This document shows, piece after piece, positions 60,161-64,000 of a DNA stretch of 64,000 nucleotides. The notes below the pieces were generated by a model. That model had not been told where the DNA came from. It saw nothing but the letters and a program-made list of their open reading frames with translations, and did no database searches. Positions within the stretch are counted from its first letter, which is position 1; every line of letters starts with the position of its first letter. The stretch comes from Micropruina sp. (GTDB taxonomy: Bacteria; Actinomycetota; Actinomycetes; Propionibacteriales; Propionibacteriaceae): the NCBI GenBank assembly GCA_016711205.1, contig JADJTM010000002.1, positions 1,240,001 through 1,304,000 on the forward strand, written 5' to 3'. A program made the position numbers and the translations under genes.

Positions 60161-63001
60161 GTGACTGATCCCTGGGCGTGGCTGCAGGCTGAGCGCAGCG
60201 AGCCCGAGTGGAACGCTGCCGCGCATCCGGTCAGCGCCATCGTGCTGAGCGACGTGCAGGCCGCGCTGGCCCCGTTTCTCGACGCCCAAACCGTCCCGCT
60301 CGCTGAGATCGTGGTGGCCGACACCCTCGCCGAGGGGGCGCAGCGGGCCACCGGCGAATGGCTGTGGCTGTTTCCGCAGGCCGTCCAGCCGGCACCACAG
60401 GCGCTGCAACAGCTGCTGCGCACCGGCGCCGAATCGCAGCGGATCGGCTTGATCGGCCCGCTGATGGTGCAGTCGCAACGCCGAGCCCGGGTCGACAGAA
60501 TCGAATCCTGCGGCCTGACCGTCACCCCGATCGGACGCCTGTTGCCGGCCGTCGAGGGCGGCGAGCCCGACCAGGGCCAGCTGTCGACGATGGCCGTGCT
60601 GGGCGTGGACGCCTCCGCGGCACTCGTGCGCCGCGACCTGTGGCAGCAGTTCGACGGGGTGGTGCCGCAACTTCCGCCCGCGCTGGCCGGACTCGAGCTG
60701 GGCCGGCAGGTCAACTCGTCGGGACGCCGGGTGGTCGCCGAGCCGGCGGCCCGGGTCGTCCGAACGGCACCGGAACCGCCGGATCCGGTCGAGCAGCGCA
60801 CCTGGGAGTTGCGGCTGGCGGCCTCCGGTGGCTCGTGGTGGACCCGGTTGCGGCTGCTGGTCGGCAGCGTGTTCGGGGCGCTGGGGTTTCTGTTGGGCAA
60901 GGACGCCGCCCGCGCCGGCGCCGAGCTGCGGGCGATCAGCCGCTGGCTGGCCGAGCGCGGCGCGGGCACGGTGTTCGACGCACGACAGGTCGACCGCCGG
61001 GCGCTGCAGGGCCTCACGCCGTCGCGCCGGGAGCTGTTCGGCCAGGCCGTCGACCGGGCCGCCGGGTCGCTGGCCGAGGCGTGGGCCGGGCTGGCCGACC
61101 GCGGCTCCGACACCTCGCTGGACGAGCTGACCGGCGACGACTTCGCCGCCAAGGGCCGCCGGCGCAGCCTGTCGCCGCTGGCTCTGGGCGCCTACCTGGT
61201 GGGCATCCTCAGCGTGGTCGCCGGCTGGAAGCTGCTCGGCGACGGACGGTTGGCGGGCGCCGGGCTGCTGCCGTCGCAACAGTCGTGGACCGAACTGCTG
61301 GGCGCCTGGCTCGACCCGGTGGCCGGGTCGGCGGCGATGGCCGGGCCGCCCTGGCTGGGCGCCACCGCCCTGGCCGCGCTGGTCACGTTCGGCCAGGTGG
61401 AGTGGCTGGTCACGCTGGCTTTTCTGATCGTCGTGCCGCTGGCCTGGTTCCTGGCCCTGCGCACGCTGCGCACCCTGGGGGTGGAGGGTCCGGCGGCAGT
61501 GATCGCGGCGCTGGGATACGCACTCGCCCCGGTGCTGGTCGGTGCGTTGGGCGGAGGCTGGCTGGGCGTGGTGACCTGGACGGTGCTGCTCCCGCTGCTG
61601 TCGCACGCCCTGATCGTCTGGGCCGGCCGGCCGGGCTGGGGCACCGCCGGAGCCGTCGCGTTGTGGCTGGGGTTCGCGGTGGTCCAGGTGCCGCTGGTGT
61701 GGCCGCTGGTGCTGCTGACGATGGCCCTTACACCGGCGGTGCGCAGCGTCCGGGGTGCCGGTGAGTGGCTGCTGGTGGCCGGTGCGGGCACGGTCGCGCT
61801 CGGCCCGGCGCTGGTCGCCTGGGCGGCGTTCCCCGGCCGCTACCTCACCTCGGCCTCGCCGGCGCTGGCGGCGTCGTCCGCGGCCGACCCGTGGCTGCTC
61901 GCTCTGGCCCATCCGAACGGCACCGGGGTCGCCCCGGTGTGGGTGAGCGCGGCGGTGGTCGGGGTGGCCTGGCTGGCGGCGGTGCTGGGCCTGTACCGGC
62001 GGCCGCGCGACGCCGCCCCCGGCTTCGTCGCCGCCGCGATCGGCCTGCTGGCGGCCGTGCTGCTGACCAGGATCGTGGTCGTGGTGCCCCCGGGGGTCGA
62101 GGCGCGTCCGCAATCGCTGCCGTGGCTGGTGCTGATGCTCGGCGGGCTGATGCTGGCGGCCGCCCGCGGCCTGTCGGGGCTCGCCGCCGAGTTGCGCAAC
62201 CGCACGCTGGGGGTCTGGCACGCCGGGGTGCTGATCCTGACCGGGCTGGTCATCGTGGCGGTCGGTATCGGTGCCGCGTGGTGGGCCTGGGACGCTGCGT
62301 CCGGCCTGCGCCGCACCGAATCGGACAGCCTGCCCCCCTTCGTCCGGGTCGCAATGACCTCGGACGCGCCGGTGCGCACCCTGGCCATCGCGCGTGGCGG
62401 GGGCGAGATCCGGTGGGCACTTCACGAAGGTGACCTGCCCCGCCTCGGTGAGGACGAGCGCGCCCTGCCCGGCACCCTGGAACCGCAGCGCGGGCTGGCG
62501 ACGTCCGTGGTCAACCGGCTGCTGTCCGGCAGCGCCGACAACCAACTCAGCGTCGACCTGGCCCGGCTCGGGGTCGGGTACGTGTGGCTGAAGGGCAGCG
62601 ACCCCGACCTGCGCACCGCCGTCGGCAACGTGCCCGGGCTGGGCGTCGGTACCGGCGACGACGACGGCGCGACCTGGCCGGTGCCGAACTCCGGCCGCGC
62701 GGTGATCGACGGCGACGGGATCAGCCTCACCGGCGACGGACGCACCGTGGCCGCCGGCTCGCAGACCCGGCGGCTGGTGCTCGCCGAGCCGGCCGACCCG
62801 CGCTGGCGGGCGAGCGTCGATGGACGTCCACTGGCGCCGCTCACCCTTGCCGACGGCAGGCAGGCCTTCAGCCTGGGTGTCGAGGCGGGCGTGCTGCAGG
62901 TGCGCCTGGACGGTGCCGCGCCGGTCTGGCCCTGGGTGCAGCTCGGCATGGTGGTCGTGCTGGCGATTCTCGCGGCACCGCGCGTGCGGAGCGGCCGATG
63001 A
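60161..63001 (+). CDS. Large multispanning glycosyltransferase
   Basis: 946 residues. The N-terminal 260 residues form a diverged family 2 transferase domain (AHPVSAIVLSDVQAALAPFL, TGEWLWLFPQAVQPAPQALQ, GPLMVQSQRRARVDRIESCG); the usual D-x-D is weak. From about residue 345 a dozen or more membrane segments follow (first SPLALGAYLVGILSVVAGWK), then a C-terminal globular part of about 230 residues with DPDLRTAVGNVPGLGVG. Actinobacteria commonly have this protein between whiB and a DUF5719 gene. It probably adds sugar to a lipid-linked wall polymer. GTG start, coupled to the next gene by a four-base overlap. Confidence 0.88.
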   Translation: MTDPWAWLQAERSEPEWNAAAHPVSAIVLSDVQAALAPFLDAQTVPLAEIVVADTLAEGAQRATGEWLWLFPQAVQPAPQALQQLLRTGAESQRIGLIGPLMVQSQRRARVDRIESCGLTVTPIGRLLPAVEGGEPDQGQLSTMAVLGVDASAALVRRDLWQQFDGVVPQLPPALAGLELGRQVNSSGRRVVAEPAARVVRTAPEPPDPVEQRTWELRLAASGGSWWTRLRLLVGSVFGALGFLLGKDAARAGAELRAISRWLAERGAGTVFDARQVDRRALQGLTPSRRELFGQAVDRAAGSLAEAWAGLADRGSDTSLDELTGDDFAAKGRRRSLSPLALGAYLVGILSVVAGWKLLGDGRLAGAGLLPSQQSWTELLGAWLDPVAGSAAMAGPPWLGATALAALVTFGQVEWLVTLAFLIVVPLAWFLALRTLRTLGVEGPAAVIAALGYALAPVLVGALGGGWLGVVTWTVLLPLLSHALIVWAGRPGWGTAGAVALWLGFAVVQVPLVWPLVLLTMALTPAVRSVRGAGEWLLVAGAGTVALGPALVAWAAFPGRYLTSASPALAASSAADPWLLALAHPNGTGVAPVWVSAAVVGVAWLAAVLGLYRRPRDAAPGFVAAAIGLLAAVLLTRIVVVVPPGVEARPQSLPWLVLMLGGLMLAAARGLSGLAAELRNRTLGVWHAGVLILTGLVIVAVGIGAAWWAWDAASGLRRTESDSLPPFVRVAMTSDAPVRTLAIARGGGEIRWALHEGDLPRLGEDERALPGTLEPQRGLATSVVNRLLSGSADNQLSVDLARLGVGYVWLKGSDPDLRTAVGNVPGLGVGTGDDDGATWPVPNSGRAVIDGDGISLTGDGRTVAAGSQTRRLVLAEPADPRWRASVDGRPLAPLTLADGRQAFSLGVEAGVLQVRLDGAAPVWPWVQLGMVVVLAILAAPRVRSGR

Positions 63002-64000
63002 ACCGCGCCGTCTGGCCATCCGCCGGGTTGGTCGCCCTGGCGGCCGCGTTCGTGGGGGCATCCGTAGTGCCGGCTCAGGTGCCGTCCGCCGTAGGCACCC
63101 CGGACGATGACCGCGCCCGGGTGGCCGTGGTGTGTCCCACCCTGGCCGGCACCACCGGAATCACCGCGATCGCCGCCGGCTCGCCGCAGGGCAGCCTGGC
63201 CACCGCGCCGCTGGCCCGGCCCGACGAGGTGACGGCGATCAGCGGAACGTTCGCCGTGATCTCGCAGGCCTCTGGACCCACGCTGGTCACCGCACCCAGG
63301 CTGGACGTGTTCTCGGGCACCACCCGCAGCGCCGCCACCGACGGCTCCGATCGGGGCCTGTCGATGATGTCGTGCGACCGTGCGACCGCGTCCCAGTGGT
63401 TCACCGGGGTGCTGTCGGCGCAGACCGGCACCGCCGAGCTCGTGCTGCTCAACGCCGACGCCCAGGACGCCTCGGTCGACGTCACCGTCCACGGCGCCGA
63501 GGGCCGGGTCACCGCGCCCGGCTCGCGCGGCATCATCGTGCCCGCGCACAGTCGCCGGGTGGTGCCGCTCGGACCCCTGTTCACCGCCGAGCAACCCGTC
63601 TCGCTCAAGGTCGCGACCTCAGCGGGCCGGGTCGCGGCGGCCGTCCGGCAGCGCATGCTGAGTGGGGACGCACCCGCCGGCAGTGAGTGGTTGCCGCCGA
63701 GCGCCGACCCGGCGACCGCCGTGGTGATCCCGGGCCTGCCGGCGGGCAAGGGCACCCGCGACCTGGTGGTGGTCAACCCCGGGGATCGCACCGCGAGCGT
63801 CACCCTGCAGGTGCTCGGCGCGGACGGGCCCACGGCCGTCCCCGGCTTCGAGACGCTCGACCTGCCGCCGGGCACCACGCGCTCGATCCCGCTGGCGGGT
63901 GCGCTGGCGCTGGCGCCGGTCGGCCTGCGACTGGCCTCCGAGCAGAAGATCACCGCGAGCGTGCTCAGCACCAACGGACGCGGTGCCGCCGCGATCGACC
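62998..64000 (+). CDS. DUF5719-like secreted/membrane-anchored protein (3' partial)
   Basis: Runs off the right edge after 334 codons. ATG at 62998 overlaps the glycosyltransferase stop. The start MNRAVWPSAGLVALAAAFVG is a signal peptide or anchor. The outside part contains repeated beta-sandwich-like units, for example AELVLLNADAQDASVDVTVH and DLVVVNPGDRTASVTLQVLG, which are alike and spaced about 100 residues apart, and the cysteine pair in VAVVCPTL and MMSCDRA. This pattern and the position after the glycosyltransferase point to DUF5719. Role unknown, probably in envelope assembly with its neighbour. Confidence 0.83.
   Translation, partial: MNRAVWPSAGLVALAAAFVGASVVPAQVPSAVGTPDDDRARVAVVCPTLAGTTGITAIAAGSPQGSLATAPLARPDEVTAISGTFAVISQASGPTLVTAPRLDVFSGTTRSAATDGSDRGLSMMSCDRATASQWFTGVLSAQTGTAELVLLNADAQDASVDVTVHGAEGRVTAPGSRGIIVPAHSRRVVPLGPLFTAEQPVSLKVATSAGRVAAAVRQRMLSGDAPAGSEWLPPSADPATAVVIPGLPAGKGTRDLVVVNPGDRTASVTLQVLGADGPTAVPGFETLDLPPGTTRSIPLAGALALAPVGLRLASEQKITASVLSTNGRGAAAID

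Noticed and set aside
1..64000. Prophage, integron or integrative element
   Set aside because: No integrase, transposase, phage structural gene or tRNA-flanked attachment site is visible, and gene content is mostly conserved core.

Overview
The window is dense, very GC-rich DNA from an actinobacterium. It carries a WhiB-family Fe-S protein, a decaprenyl-phosphate phosphoribosyltransferase-like UbiA enzyme, a three-subunit acyl-CoA carboxylase (alpha with biotin domain, beta, small epsilon), LytR-CpsA-Psr, TIGR03089 and DUF5719 proteins. Parts of the gene content match the conserved actinobacterial neighbourhoods known in Mycobacterium (purE-purK-GtrA-PH domain-birA-accD-accE-maf; LCP-TIGR03089-manC-whiB2; deoD-pmmB-lpdA). 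The complete methylmalonyl-CoA mutase pair with MeaB and a propionyl-CoA carboxylase would suit a Propionibacteriales member, but the sequence alone does not prove this.

Layout. 1-5 kb: end of a glycosyltransferase, a CDP-glycerol glycerophosphotransferase-like protein, a CNNM/CorC protein and a frameshifted phosphotransferase. 5-12 kb: mutA-mutB, meaB and an APH-fold kinase. 12-19 kb: a BMP-type nucleoside ABC importer (lipoprotein, double ATPase, two permeases) and cytidine deaminase. 19-25 kb: divergent MocR regulator and YczE-like membrane protein, phosphate transporter Pit with a possible PHO box, and metG (frameshifted). 25-32 kb: uridine-kinase-like protein, phosphohexomutase, purine nucleoside phosphorylase (frameshifted), a GH114-like lipoprotein and LpdA. 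32-37 kb: acyl-CoA carboxylase operon and CorA. 37-41 kb: SigE-family sigma factor with a large membrane-anchored partner, and an unrecognised protein. 41-47 kb: SDR, UbiA/DPPR synthase, maf, DUF937, birA, DUF808, DinB-like. 47-53 kb: MFS transporter, a three-gene XRE-controlled operon with a clear promoter and operator, a degenerate alpha/beta hydrolase, PH-domain and GtrA proteins, peptidase E. 53-64 kb: purK-purE, LCP, class A beta-lactamase-like lipoprotein, TIGR03089, manC, a membrane protein, whiB, a giant glycosyltransferase and the start of a DUF5719 protein.

How the genes work together. Propionyl-CoA would be carboxylated by AccA/AccD/AccE, whose biotin is attached by BirA, and isomerised by MutAB with MeaB as its chaperone. 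Nucleoside uptake plus Cdd, PNP and a phosphopentose/hexose mutase form a salvage route. ManC, the UbiA enzyme, LCP, GtrA and several glycosyltransferases serve cell-envelope polysaccharide assembly.

The most unusual material is between the genes. Nearly every long gap is filled by palindromic repeats of several families: stem-loops around an invariant 12-base core GGGGACGGTTCC (15 copies by eye), REP-like ATCCCGGCG..CGCCGGGAT hairpins, TCGAC/GTCGA repeats, and a two-copy family of large hairpins whose arms co-vary. No transposase is present in the window, so these elements look non-autonomous. Three otherwise intact genes, one of them essential, carry single-base frameshifts, which points to base-level sequence errors. 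No tRNA, rRNA, CRISPR array or prophage was seen.
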